Assembly: GCF_018069865.1 (NCBI RefSeq)
Contig: NZ_JAGQDG010000007.1
Span: forward strand, 124,001-188,000
Length of the DNA: 64,000 nucleotides
Direction of reading: 5' to 3'
Source of the DNA: Ideonella paludis
Lineage (GTDB): Bacteria; Pseudomonadota; Gammaproteobacteria; Burkholderiales; Burkholderiaceae_C
Shown here: positions 33,807-42,509 of the stretch, one piece after another
How the letters are laid out: every line of letters begins with the position of its first letter
Numbering within the stretch: the first letter of the stretch is position 1
Notes under the pieces: model-generated
What the model was told of the DNA's origin: nothing
What the model saw: only the letters and a program-made list of their open reading frames with translations
Database searches by the model: none
Program-made: the position numbers and the translations under genes

Positions 33807-36332
33807 ATGCGCCGCCTAGCCCGCGTCCCCGACAGCCCGCTGCGCCTGCCCCTGGTGGGCCAGTGGGCCATGGTGCGGCTTGAGGGCGACGCAGTGCCCG
33901 GCGACGACGCCGACTGGATCGCTTTGCCAGGCCCCATGACCGTGGCGGCAGGATTGCAGCGGGCTGGTCTCTGGCACTTGGCGTCCTCCACGCGAGACTT
34001 TGACCAGGAAGGCTGGTGCTTCCGCTGCTGCTTTGACGCGCCCGCCGGTACAGGGCTCGGCCAGCCGCTGTGCTTGGGGCTGGACGGCCTGGCCACCGTG
34101 GCCAGCGTCAGCCTGAATGGTGAAGTGCTGCTGCACAGCCAAAACATGTTTCGTCAGCATGAGCTGCTGCTGCCGCAGGGCGTGAAGCCGAACGGCAACG
34201 AGCTGCTGATTCGCTGCGAGCCTCTGGCGCCGCTGCTGGCCCAGCGGCGTGGCCGCCCGCGTTGGCGCACGCCCATGGTGCCGCAGCAGCAACTGCGCTG
34301 GGTGCGTACCACTCTGTTGGGGCGCACGCCGGGCTGGTCTCCCAACGCGCCCGCCATCGGCCCTTGGCGGGACGTGTGGTGCGAGCCTCTGGCGCCCCGC
34401 CGCTTGACCCACTTGAGCTGGCAGGCTGAGGTGGTCGACGGCCAAGGACGGCTGCGTGTGGCGCTGGCCAGCCAGGCGCCTGAAGCTCTGCGCGCCGCCG
34501 CCATCAGCCTCGTGTGCGGCGAACAGCGTGTGCAAGCTGCGTTGCTGCCGGGCGACGAAGGGCGCTGGCAGGCCGAGGTGGTGGTGCCCGAGCCCGCCTT
34601 GTGGTGGCCGCACACCCATGGCCGGCCTGCGCTTTACGAGGTGTCACTGCACTGGCCGGGTGATGAGGCTGCGCAACACCTTGGACGCGTGGGCTTCCGG
34701 ACGGTGACGCTGGACACCGCCCAACAAGGCTTTGGGCTGCAGATCAACGGTGTGCCCGTTTTTGCCCGCGGCGCTGTGTGGACACCGCCTGACGCTCTGT
34801 CACTGCACGCCCCCGGCGAGCAGTATCACGATCTCTTGAAGCCCCTGTGCGCGGCGGGTTTGAACATGCTGCGGGTGGCTGGGCCCATGGTGTATGAATG
34901 CCCCGCCTTCTTCGACGCTTGCGACGCGCTGGGAGTGATGGTCTGGCAAGACCTGATGTTCGCCAATATGGACTACCCGGGCGAGGACGCCGCCTTTTTG
35001 GCAGAGGTCGAGGCCGAGGTCACCCAGCAGGCGCAGCAATGGCAGGCCCGGCCCAGCGTGGTGGTGGTTTGCGGTAACTCAGAAGTTGAGCAACAAGCTG
35101 CCATGTGGGGGGCGCCGCGCGAGGCCTGGGAGTCGGCGTTGTTTCATCAGCATGTGCCTGCGCTGCTGGCTCAGGTGTTGCCTGGCGTGGCGTATTGGCC
35201 GTCCAGCGCCCACGGTGGTGCGCTGCCTTTTCAGCCTTCGGTGGGCACGTGTTCTTATTACGGCGTGGGCGCCTACAAGCGCCCCTTGGAGGACGCGGCC
35301 AGCAGCCGCGTGAGATTTGCGACCGAGGCCCTGGCCTTTGCCAACATTCCTGGTGACGATACCCTGGCAACGCTGCGCGAGCTGTCGCAAGGTCAGGCGG
35401 CGCGGGTGCACGGCCCGCTCTGGAAGCAAGGCGCGCCGCGTGACCTGGGGGCCGGATGGGACTTTGACGATGTGCGCGATCATTACGTCGAAACCCTCTA
35501 CGGTGTCCGGGCCGATCATCTGCGCGCCTATGACCCCGCACGGCATCTGATGCTGGGCCGCGCGGCGGTGGCTGAAACCATGGCCGCCGCATTTGCGCGC
35601 TGGCGCTCCGCGGGCTCGGCGTGCCGCGGCGCCTTGGTCTTCACGCTGCGCGACCTGCGCCCCGGTGCGGGCTGGGGAGTGCTGGATGATGTGGGACGGC
35701 CCAAGTCGGCGCTTCATGGTTTGGCTTCGGCATGGCAGGCGCGCAGCCTGCTGCTGACGGATGACGGGCTCAACGGCGTCACCTTGCAGTTGGTGAACGA
35801 TCCGGCCGAGGCCGTGACCGGCGAGGTGGAGCTCAAGCTGTTCCGCGACGGGCAGGTGGTGGTGGCCGAAGGCCGCGCCCCGGTGACGGTGGCAGGTCAT
35901 TCGGTCACGGCGGTGCCGGCGCAGGCTTTGCTCGAAGGCTTTCTGGATATCAACTGGGCCTACCGCTTTGGGCCGCCGGTGGCCAATGTGCTGTGGGCGG
36001 GCTGGCGCAATCAGCAAGGCGAGCTGCTCTCTGAGCGGCTGATGTTCCTGCCGACGGTGGCGGGCTTGCAGGGTCAGGAGCTGGGCTTGAGCGCCCAGGC
36101 CCAGACCCAAGCAGATGGGTCGCGTCGCGTGACCCTCAGCACCCAGCGGGCGGCGCGCGGTGTTCACTTCGAGGCAGAAGGCTGGGTCGCAGACCACGAG
36201 TGGTTTGACTTGGCCCCGGCCGCCTCGCGCACGGTGGTTTTGAGACCCAGTGGCGCCAAGGTGCGTGCATTCCGCGGCCTGGTGCAGGCCATCAACGGAT
36301 TGGCGCCCGCTGTGATCAGCGGAGGGGCTTGA
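33807..36332 (+). CDS. GH2-family (beta-mannosidase-like) glycoside hydrolase, apparently cytoplasmic
   Basis: 841 residues. Domain order: N-terminal sugar-binding jelly roll (residues about 10-170), immunoglobulin-like domain (about 190-305), TIM barrel (about 310-620), and C-terminal beta domains. The barrel has the GH2 pattern: MLRVAGPMVYECPAFFDACD; MVWQDLMFANMDYP; acid/base Glu426 in VVCGNSEVEQQ (WNGNNE in beta-mannosidases); nucleophile candidate Glu507 in FATEALAFANIP. No signal peptide is visible, which is unusual for a polysaccharide-degrading enzyme. It may edit or recycle glycosyl intermediates, or act on a lipid- or carrier-linked precursor. It sits between the carrier-protein gene and the hydrolase, with tight spacing. 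Confidence 0.8.
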   Translation: MRRLARVPDSPLRLPLVGQWAMVRLEGDAVPGDDADWIALPGPMTVAAGLQRAGLWHLASSTRDFDQEGWCFRCCFDAPAGTGLGQPLCLGLDGLATVASVSLNGEVLLHSQNMFRQHELLLPQGVKPNGNELLIRCEPLAPLLAQRRGRPRWRTPMVPQQQLRWVRTTLLGRTPGWSPNAPAIGPWRDVWCEPLAPRRLTHLSWQAEVVDGQGRLRVALASQAPEALRAAAISLVCGEQRVQAALLPGDEGRWQAEVVVPEPALWWPHTHGRPALYEVSLHWPGDEAAQHLGRVGFRTVTLDTAQQGFGLQINGVPVFARGAVWTPPDALSLHAPGEQYHDLLKPLCAAGLNMLRVAGPMVYECPAFFDACDALGVMVWQDLMFANMDYPGEDAAFLAEVEAEVTQQAQQWQARPSVVVVCGNSEVEQQAAMWGAPREAWESALFHQHVPALLAQVLPGVAYWPSSAHGGALPFQPSVGTCSYYGVGAYKRPLEDAASSRVRFATEALAFANIPGDDTLATLRELSQGQAARVHGPLWKQGAPRDLGAGWDFDDVRDHYVETLYGVRADHLRAYDPARHLMLGRAAVAETMAAAFARWRSAGSACRGALVFTLRDLRPGAGWGVLDDVGRPKSALHGLASAWQARSLLLTDDGLNGVTLQLVNDPAEAVTGEVELKLFRDGQVVVAEGRAPVTVAGHSVTAVPAQALLEGFLDINWAYRFGPPVANVLWAGWRNQQGELLSERLMFLPTVAGLQGQELGLSAQAQTQADGSRRVTLSTQRAARGVHFEAEGWVADHEWFDLAPAASRTVVLRPSGAKVRAFRGLVQAINGLAPAVISGGA

Positions 36333-36334
36333 GC

Positions 36335-38164
36335 GTGCAGCCAGGCCTGGGCCTCGCTGCGCAGCCCTTCTACCTCGACACGCGGGGTGGCACGGTCCTG
36401 TGCTGGTGGCACGCCCCGGCACAGCCGGCCGTTGCGCATCCGGTCTTGATGTGCCCGACCTGGGGTGACGAAGAGATTGGCGCCTACGCGGGCTGGCGTG
36501 CGTTGGCGAATAGCCTGGCGCTGCAAGGGGTGCCGGTGCTGCGTTTGGACTTGCCCGGCGAGGGCGATAGTTTGCCTCGGGCCGCCGGGGCTTCTGCCTG
36601 GTCAAGTTGGCTGGACGCCTTGGACGATGCCGCCCTGGCGCTGTTGCAGGTGTCGGGCTCGCCCAAGGTCCACCTGCTGGGCTTGCGCCTGGGCGCCTTG
36701 TTGGCGGCTCAGTTGGCTGACCGTTTGCGTCAGCGCGCGGATCAGGTGGCCTCGCTGCTGCTGTTGGCGCCGGTGGCCTCGGGACGCGCCTTTTTGCGGG
36801 AGGCGCGATTGCTGAGCCAGGTGCCGCAGGGCGAGCCCTTGCAGGCCGGCGAGGCGATGGCCGGTGGCTTTGTGCTGGATGCCCCGAGTGCCGAGGCACT
36901 GGCCGCAGCCCAGTGGCCAACGCCGCAGGCCTCAGGGCAGAGGGCGGCTTGCCCGGTGTTGCTCTTGGAGCGCAGCGACCGTCCACTGCCCGAGGCCGCA
37001 CGGGCTTCCTTGGCGGCTTGGGCGGGCGTGGAGCGCTTGCAGGGTGAGGTGCGCGACGACCTGGCGACGACCACGGCCATTGCGCACTCTGCAGTGTGGC
37101 CGGACTTGACGCAGCCCTTGCGGTCGTGGCTTGTGCAGGCCGGGGCCGCTGCGTCGGACTTGGTGGGCTTGGTCTGGCCTGGTGTAGCGCCAAGCGCCGC
37201 GGGCCCGGGCTGGACGGAAGAGCTCGTCAGCTATGGCCCAGGCTTGGTGGCGCAATGCACGCGCCCAGCCTCTCGGTCTGCGCGGGCCACCCTCTTTTTG
37301 TCGAGTGGGGCGGAGCGGCGCATCGGCCCGCATCGGCTGTGGGTGGACTTTGCCCGGCAGTGCGCGGCCCGCGGTGAGCTGTGTTTGCGACTCGACCTGG
37401 GGGGTATCGGTGACAGTGTGGCCCGTGACACTGCTGGCGCATCGCCCTCGCGTGCCGACCAGGTCTACGACGCCCGATGTGTGGACGACGTCCGTGCCGC
37501 CTTGCGGTGGCTGGAGCAGACGCACGGTGTCACCCAGGTGAGGCTGGTGGGCCTGTGTTCGGGGGCCTACCACGCCTGGCGCTGCGCCGTGGCGGGGCTG
37601 CGGCTGAGTCATGTTGTGGCGATCAATCCCTTGGTCTACCACTGGCGCTCAGGCATGTCATTGGACCCGACACACCATGCTTTTGGACAGATTGATATCG
37701 CCGATGGTGCTGTACGCTCCTTGAAAGACCCCGCCCGTTGGATGAAGTTGCTGCGGGGGCAGGTGCACGTCAGGGTGATCCTCCGAGCGATGGCGGCTCG
37801 GTTGATGGGCCGGCTGCAGAACATCTCTCGCCATGTCGGCCGTCGGCTGCATTGGCCACTCTCAGAGGATGTGGTGAGCGATTTGAGGCAAGTGATCCGT
37901 CATGCAACGCCCCTCAGCTTTGTATTCTCCGAGGGAGACCCGGGTCAGGCCCTGCTGCGCCAAGAGGCGGGCTCGTTCTTAAAGGGTCAAATTGCCAGCG
38001 CTCGCGTGCACTTGACCACGATTGAGCGCTCGGATCACACCTTTTCGACGCGAACTGGTCGTGATAGCTTGTATAACTGTCTGAATAGCATCCTCTCCGC
38101 AGCGAGCGATTTCGCCGTGCGCGAGGATCAGAACTTGGCGTCCGTGACGCCCCAGCAGTCATGA
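36335..38164 (+). CDS. Tandem two-domain alpha/beta hydrolase-like protein of the exopolysaccharide locus
   Basis: About 609 residues from GTG 36335, which has GGAGGGG seven bases upstream; TTG 36329 is the alternative. Two alpha/beta-hydrolase folds lie in tandem. The first (residues about 10-260) has GLRLG where the nucleophile elbow should be (around residue 116-120), so the usual serine is replaced by arginine. The second (about 280-590) has GLCSGA with a cysteine near residue 408. Those two elbow forms resemble, from memory, the exosortase-A-system-associated hydrolases 2 and 1, which are usually separate genes. No exosortase is in the window. The C-terminal IERSDHTF could supply the histidine. 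Overlaps the next gene by 4 bases. Confidence 0.75.
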   Translation: MQPGLGLAAQPFYLDTRGGTVLCWWHAPAQPAVAHPVLMCPTWGDEEIGAYAGWRALANSLALQGVPVLRLDLPGEGDSLPRAAGASAWSSWLDALDDAALALLQVSGSPKVHLLGLRLGALLAAQLADRLRQRADQVASLLLLAPVASGRAFLREARLLSQVPQGEPLQAGEAMAGGFVLDAPSAEALAAAQWPTPQASGQRAACPVLLLERSDRPLPEAARASLAAWAGVERLQGEVRDDLATTTAIAHSAVWPDLTQPLRSWLVQAGAAASDLVGLVWPGVAPSAAGPGWTEELVSYGPGLVAQCTRPASRSARATLFLSSGAERRIGPHRLWVDFARQCAARGELCLRLDLGGIGDSVARDTAGASPSRADQVYDARCVDDVRAALRWLEQTHGVTQVRLVGLCSGAYHAWRCAVAGLRLSHVVAINPLVYHWRSGMSLDPTHHAFGQIDIADGAVRSLKDPARWMKLLRGQVHVRVILRAMAARLMGRLQNISRHVGRRLHWPLSEDVVSDLRQVIRHATPLSFVFSEGDPGQALLRQEAGSFLKGQIASARVHLTTIERSDHTFSTRTGRDSLYNCLNSILSAASDFAVREDQNLASVTPQQS

Positions 38165-39357
38165 CCAATACATCCTCACGCCGAATTGCCATCATGGGCA
38201 TCCGTGGCGTGCCCGCGCAACATGGCGGTTTCGAAACTTTTGCTGAACGTTTGGCCCCTTATCTCGTCCGTTGTGGGTGGGATGTCACCGTCTATTGCCA
38301 AGAGGACCAAAAAGGCCCGGTGACGGAATCTGACTGGCAAGGGGTTCGGCGGGTTCACATCGGCGTTGGTGAAGACACGGCGCTCAACAGCATTCACTTC
38401 GACTGGGCTTGCATTCAGCATGCCGTCCGCGAAAAGGCAGCGTTGGTGCTGACGCTTGGCTACAACACTGCGGTGTTGGGCCTGCGTCTGCGCATGGCCG
38501 GGATTTGCCATGTCATCAATATGGACGGCATCGAATGGGCGCGCGATAAATGGGGGCCGATTGCCAAGGCTTGGCTGTACCTGAACGATTGGGCGGGCTG
38601 CTTGGGCGGCCACCACTTGTTGGCCGATCACCCCATGATTGCGCGGCACTTGGCCGGTCGTGTGGACAAACGCAAGATCAGCACCATTCCCTACGGCACA
38701 GACATCATCCGCCAGGCGCCAGCCGATTTATTGGCCCCCTTGGGTGTGGCCTCGGGCCAGTTTCTGACCTTGATTGCGCGTCCCGAGCCCGAAAACTCGG
38801 TGTACGAGATCGTCAAGGCTTTTTCGGCTCGGCCGCGCGGGGTCAAACTGCTGGTTTTGGGCAGTTACAAGCCGCAGCAGAACGCGTTTCACGCCAAAGT
38901 CATGGCGGCCGCCAGCCAAGAGGTGGTGTTTGCTGGCGCCATCTACGACCATCAGGTTGTCAATGCGATTCGGCTGCATGGACTACTTTATTTGCATGGA
39001 CACCAAGTAGGAGGCACAAATCCGTCACTGGTTGAGGCCATGGGTGCTGGAAATCCCGTTCTGGCGCACGACAATCGCTTCAACCGCTGGGTCGTTCGAG
39101 AAGGCGCCTGGTATTTCAAGGACTTGGACAGTTGTGTCGAAGCCTTGGATGCTTTGTTGGCCGACCCTGAAGAGCGCCAGCGGATGTCGCGTGCCAATCG
39201 TCAGAGGGCTGTGGAAGCCTTCAGTTGGCCCGTGGTTTTGTCTCAATATGAAGTGACGCTGAGTGTCCTCTATGGGCGTGCGGCTGGGGGTACGGGCGAT
39301 GTGACGCCGCCCTATGCCGGCAGCTTGGATACCGTGAATACGATTGACCTGCTATGA
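38161..39357 (+). CDS. GT4-type glycosyltransferase with DUF1972 N-terminal domain (rhamnosyltransferase-like)
   Basis: 398 residues. Starts with IAIMGIRGVPAQHGGFETFA, the hallmark of DUF1972 glycosyltransferases, followed by a GT-B fold: LLADHPMIARHL and IPYGTDIIR at the domain junction, and in the C-terminal lobe GLLYLHGHQVGGTNPSLVEA, the nucleotide-sugar-binding HxxGGTNPSLVEAM motif. Family members often transfer rhamnose or similar sugars. Cytoplasmic, building the lipid-linked repeat unit. Overlaps its neighbours by 4 bases on each side. Confidence 0.88.
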   Translation: MTNTSSRRIAIMGIRGVPAQHGGFETFAERLAPYLVRCGWDVTVYCQEDQKGPVTESDWQGVRRVHIGVGEDTALNSIHFDWACIQHAVREKAALVLTLGYNTAVLGLRLRMAGICHVINMDGIEWARDKWGPIAKAWLYLNDWAGCLGGHHLLADHPMIARHLAGRVDKRKISTIPYGTDIIRQAPADLLAPLGVASGQFLTLIARPEPENSVYEIVKAFSARPRGVKLLVLGSYKPQQNAFHAKVMAAASQEVVFAGAIYDHQVVNAIRLHGLLYLHGHQVGGTNPSLVEAMGAGNPVLAHDNRFNRWVVREGAWYFKDLDSCVEALDALLADPEERQRMSRANRQRAVEAFSWPVVLSQYEVTLSVLYGRAAGGTGDVTPPYAGSLDTVNTIDLL

Positions 39358-40469
39358 ACCCCAGCCGCCAAGCCTCATTCAGTCTGGCCCGTGTGCTCCG
39401 TTTGGTGACGGGGCTGTTGGTCGTGGGCAGCCTGGTCGCCTGCAGCAGCCTGACGCCGCCGGCGCAAACCTCTGGGCCGGTGCCGTTTTTGCGCCTCGAC
39501 ATGGACGGGCAGGTCGCGGCCGCGCAAGCCACGGCCGATGGCGCCACCCTGCCGACGGGTTTGGACGCTGAGCCCGCCTTGCCCCCCTATCGCTTTGGCG
39601 TGGGCGACGAGTTCGACCTGCGTGTCCCGGATGCGCCGCAGTTTGACTTGGCCTTGAAGGTGCGGCCGGATGGCAAGGTCAGCCTGCCCATGATCGGCAC
39701 GCTGCATGTCAAGGGGCGTTCGCCTGAAGACGTCCAAGACGAAGTGCGCGAGCGCTTGAATGCCTTGTCCGGTGGCCCGGGCAACCGTGAGTACCTGCTG
39801 CACACCAACGACGAGTTGGAGATCAAGTTCCCCTACATGCCCACGCTCAACGAGTCCGTGCGGGTGCGGCCAGACGGCAAGCTGCAACTGCAGATGGTGG
39901 GGGTGGTGCAAGCCGAAGGGCTGAGCCCTGAAGAGTTGCAGGCGCAGCTCAAACAACGCTATGCCAAGTTTTTGCGCTCGCCCGAGGTGTCGGTGCTGGT
40001 GCGTAGTTTTGGCACGCAAAACGTTCGGGTGGGCGGTGAAGGCACCGGCCGGGCCGGCTTGGCCAACCTGAGGCCCAACATCATTGCGCGCAGCACCCAA
40101 GCCACCCAGGTTTTTGTGGGCGGCGAGGTGGCGCGTCCAGGCGTCCTGGCCTATCGCCCAGGCTTGTCTTTGCTGCAAGCCTTGATCGAAGCCGGCGGCC
40201 AGTTGCCCAGTGGCGACGTGACGCAGATGGTCATCTTGCGCCGTGGCGCGAACGACAAGGTTGAAGTCTTCCCGCTGCGCTTGTCGGCCACCTACTTCCG
40301 GGCGCCCAACAAGGACATCCAACTTCAGCCCTTCGATGTGGTCTTGCTGCCGAAGTCGGGCATCTCCACGCTGGGCGATCAGTTGAACCAATATGTTTTC
40401 AACCTCTTCCCCTTGATCCGGAACAGCGCACTTGGCCTGTCCTACAACTTGCGCTCCAACACGCCTTGA
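39354..40469 (+). CDS. Wza-type polysaccharide export lipoprotein with duplicated Poly_export domain
   Basis: 371 residues. The lipoprotein signal is VTGLLVVGSLVACSSL (lipobox LVAC, Cys about residue 30). Two successive Poly_export units are visible: residues about 78-135 (VGDEFDLRVPDAPQFD, KVRPDGKVSLPMIG) and about 145-215 (TNDELEIKFPYMPTL, RVRPDGKLQLQMVG). An SLBB domain follows (residues about 255-330, FVGGEVARPGVLAYRPG). The C-terminus probably forms the outer-membrane helix. It forms the outer-membrane exit pore of the export machine with the Wzz-like protein. Most homologues have one Poly_export unit, so the repeat is notable. Confidence 0.9.
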   Translation: MNPSRQASFSLARVLRLVTGLLVVGSLVACSSLTPPAQTSGPVPFLRLDMDGQVAAAQATADGATLPTGLDAEPALPPYRFGVGDEFDLRVPDAPQFDLALKVRPDGKVSLPMIGTLHVKGRSPEDVQDEVRERLNALSGGPGNREYLLHTNDELEIKFPYMPTLNESVRVRPDGKLQLQMVGVVQAEGLSPEELQAQLKQRYAKFLRSPEVSVLVRSFGTQNVRVGGEGTGRAGLANLRPNIIARSTQATQVFVGGEVARPGVLAYRPGLSLLQALIEAGGQLPSGDVTQMVILRRGANDKVEVFPLRLSATYFRAPNKDIQLQPFDVVLLPKSGISTLGDQLNQYVFNLFPLIRNSALGLSYNLRSNTP

Positions 40470-40495
40470 GCGCGGGCCAAACACCTTTCAGCGTC

Positions 40496-41863
40496 ATGTC
40501 CTCCACTCAGACTCTCTTCAGCCCGCCAGGCAGCGCCGCAGAACCGGCCATGACCTTGCAAGATGGCTTGGCCATGCTGGCCCGCCAAGCCATCTTGATC
40601 CTCATCACCATGGCCGTGCTGACCGCAGTCACCTTGTGGTTGCTGGGGGGGCAGAAAAAGGTCTACACCACCACAGCACGGATCTGGATTCAGACGGAGC
40701 AACAAGGCACGCCCGCGTTCTTGTCGGGCCTGGCGGCTTACCGGGACTCGCCCTATCCCGACCCCGTGGCGCGCAAGATTGAAACCGAAATGGAGCTGCT
40801 GCTGACGCGCTCCAACGCGGCAGATGTGATTCGCCGCTTCAAGCTCACCGAAGACCAATTGGCCTTCAAGCCCATGGACCATGTGAAAAACAAGGTCTCC
40901 AAACTGCTGGGTATTGAGGACGACTATGTGGGCCAAGACGCCAAGTCAGGCCCACCCGTGGATGCCCTGGTCGACCAGTTGCTCAAAGGGATCAAGGTCA
41001 GTCCACGTCGCTCCGGCACGGCGGACACCTCCTCCAACGTGTTGGAGATTGAGCTGGAGTCCACCGATGGCGAGGTCGCGCCCAAGATTTTGGCGGCGCT
41101 CATTGAAGGCTATCTCAAACTCTCGGCCGAGCAGTCTCAACAACAGGCCACGACCACCAGCCGTCTTATCGAGCGGCAGATGATTCAGGCGCGGGATGAA
41201 TTGCGCGCCGTTGAGGGTGAAATCACTGAGGTGCTGATGCGTCAGGCGCGTCGGGCCGAGTCTGACGGTACCGGTGGCTCTTTGGTGACCGCCCGCACGG
41301 GGGCAGCCTTGCAAGGCGAAGCCGATGGCGGAGCGACCCAGCTCAAGAACCACATGATGGAGCTGCAGATTCAGCTTGATCAGGCGCGACAGCTCTACAC
41401 CGAGGACGCTGAGCCGGTGAAGGCTGCCAAGCGTCGGCTGGCGGCGGCCGAGGCCCGCCTGCGGCAGGGCATGGGAGACGGCGTCAAGACCAGTGCGGAC
41501 ATCAGCCGCTTGGAGCGCCAGCGCAATTTGGCGCAAGAGCGCTATGTGGAGTTGCGCAAGCGGCTCGACCAGATCGAGCTCTATTTGCAGGCCAACCAAG
41601 AAGAGAACCAAGCACGCACCGTCGTGGACAACGCCAGCGCGGCCTCGGGTTCAGGCAAGGCCAAACAGTTGATGCTGATGGCACTGGGCCCGATTTTGGG
41701 CTTGGCCTTGGGTCTGCTGTTGGCCGGCGTGCGCGAGTTCATGGATGGTCGGATGCGCTCGCCCAAGGATGTTCGGCAAACCTTGGGCTTGCCAGTCTTG
41801 GGCCAGGTCAGTGAGCTGAGTCGTTCGGCGCGCCGGTCCTTAGAGCAGAACAGGGGTGGGTGA
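40496..41863 (+). CDS. Wzz/GumC-type chain-length determinant protein
   Basis: About 455 residues from ATG 40496 (TTG 40466, overlapping the previous stop, is the alternative). A transmembrane helix near the N-terminus (ILILITMAVLTAVTLWLLGG) and one near the C-terminus (LMALGPILGLALGLLLAG) flank a long periplasmic coiled-coil (residues about 205-365). A basic/Pro C-terminal tail (RSPKDVRQTLGLPVLGQV) is cytosolic. Polysaccharide co-polymerases of this kind set chain length and connect to the Wza pore. The cytosolic ATPase is a separate protein encoded next. Confidence 0.9.
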   Translation: MSSTQTLFSPPGSAAEPAMTLQDGLAMLARQAILILITMAVLTAVTLWLLGGQKKVYTTTARIWIQTEQQGTPAFLSGLAAYRDSPYPDPVARKIETEMELLLTRSNAADVIRRFKLTEDQLAFKPMDHVKNKVSKLLGIEDDYVGQDAKSGPPVDALVDQLLKGIKVSPRRSGTADTSSNVLEIELESTDGEVAPKILAALIEGYLKLSAEQSQQQATTTSRLIERQMIQARDELRAVEGEITEVLMRQARRAESDGTGGSLVTARTGAALQGEADGGATQLKNHMMELQIQLDQARQLYTEDAEPVKAAKRRLAAAEARLRQGMGDGVKTSADISRLERQRNLAQERYVELRKRLDQIELYLQANQEENQARTVVDNASAASGSGKAKQLMLMALGPILGLALGLLLAGVREFMDGRMRSPKDVRQTLGLPVLGQVSELSRSARRSLEQNRGG

Positions 41864-41867
41864 GCGC

Positions 41868-42509
41868 ATGTTGTCTAAGTTGTTTGGTGGCTCATCTCTA
41901 CCTTCTATCGACTTGCTGGCCATCGACCGCATGGCCCTGCACCTGCGGCACGACAACGACGGTGCGGTAGAAGGGCGTGTGTTCATCGTCACCAGTGCCC
42001 GGCCCGGGGAAGGCAAATCGCTGATTGCACGTTTGTTGGCCCAGGCGGCTGCGCGGCACCAAGAAGGCGATGTGCTCCTGATGGATGCTGGCATCACGGC
42101 CAATGCGGCTGAAGCGGCTTCGGCGGGCTTGGCGGAGCTGTTGGCCGGTGCGCCTTTGGATGGCCTTGTCACTCAAAGCGGCAGCCCCAGTTTGTGGCAG
42201 CTGTGGCGGGGTCACGGCTATCACGCCAGCCAGTTGTTCAGGGGCGCTCGTCTGCGCAGCGCGCTGGACAAGGTCCGTGCCCGCTTCCCGTTGACCATCA
42301 TCGATGCCCCCGAGCTGTCGGCCTGCGGCGCTTTGCTGGCCCTGGTTGATCAAGCCATTGTGGTGGTGGATACCCGTGTCACCACCGGTGAGGCGGTCAA
42401 GCAAGCCCTCGATACGGCGCTGGGCGTGGCGGGTGTTGGGCAAGAGCGCATTGCGGGCGTGGTGCTCAACCGGCAGTCACAGCGGCAAATTCGCTGGTCG
42501 GGGGGCTGA
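41868..42509 (+). CDS. Wzc/CpsD-like polysaccharide biosynthesis ATPase without tyrosine cluster
   Basis: 213 residues from ATG 41868 (GTG 41856 would overlap the previous gene). Walker A is TSARPGEGKSLIA; Walker A-prime is DVLLMDAG; Walker B is PLTIIDAPE. These are the BY-kinase order, and the protein pairs with the Wzz-like protein upstream. Only one tyrosine occurs in the sequence and there is no C-terminal tyrosine cluster, so it is not a conventional autokinase; it may act as a nucleotide switch only. It shares one base with the wzy gene (TGATG). Confidence 0.82.
   Translation: MLSKLFGGSSLPSIDLLAIDRMALHLRHDNDGAVEGRVFIVTSARPGEGKSLIARLLAQAAARHQEGDVLLMDAGITANAAEAASAGLAELLAGAPLDGLVTQSGSPSLWQLWRGHGYHASQLFRGARLRSALDKVRARFPLTIIDAPELSACGALLALVDQAIVVVDTRVTTGEAVKQALDTALGVAGVGQERIAGVVLNRQSQRQIRWSGG

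Noticed and set aside
35079-37193. A minus-strand open frame of 704 codons opposite the GH2-like and tandem hydrolase genes
   Set aside because: Pro/Arg-rich low-complexity translation, and it crosses the junction of two coherent plus-strand genes; a GC-driven shadow.
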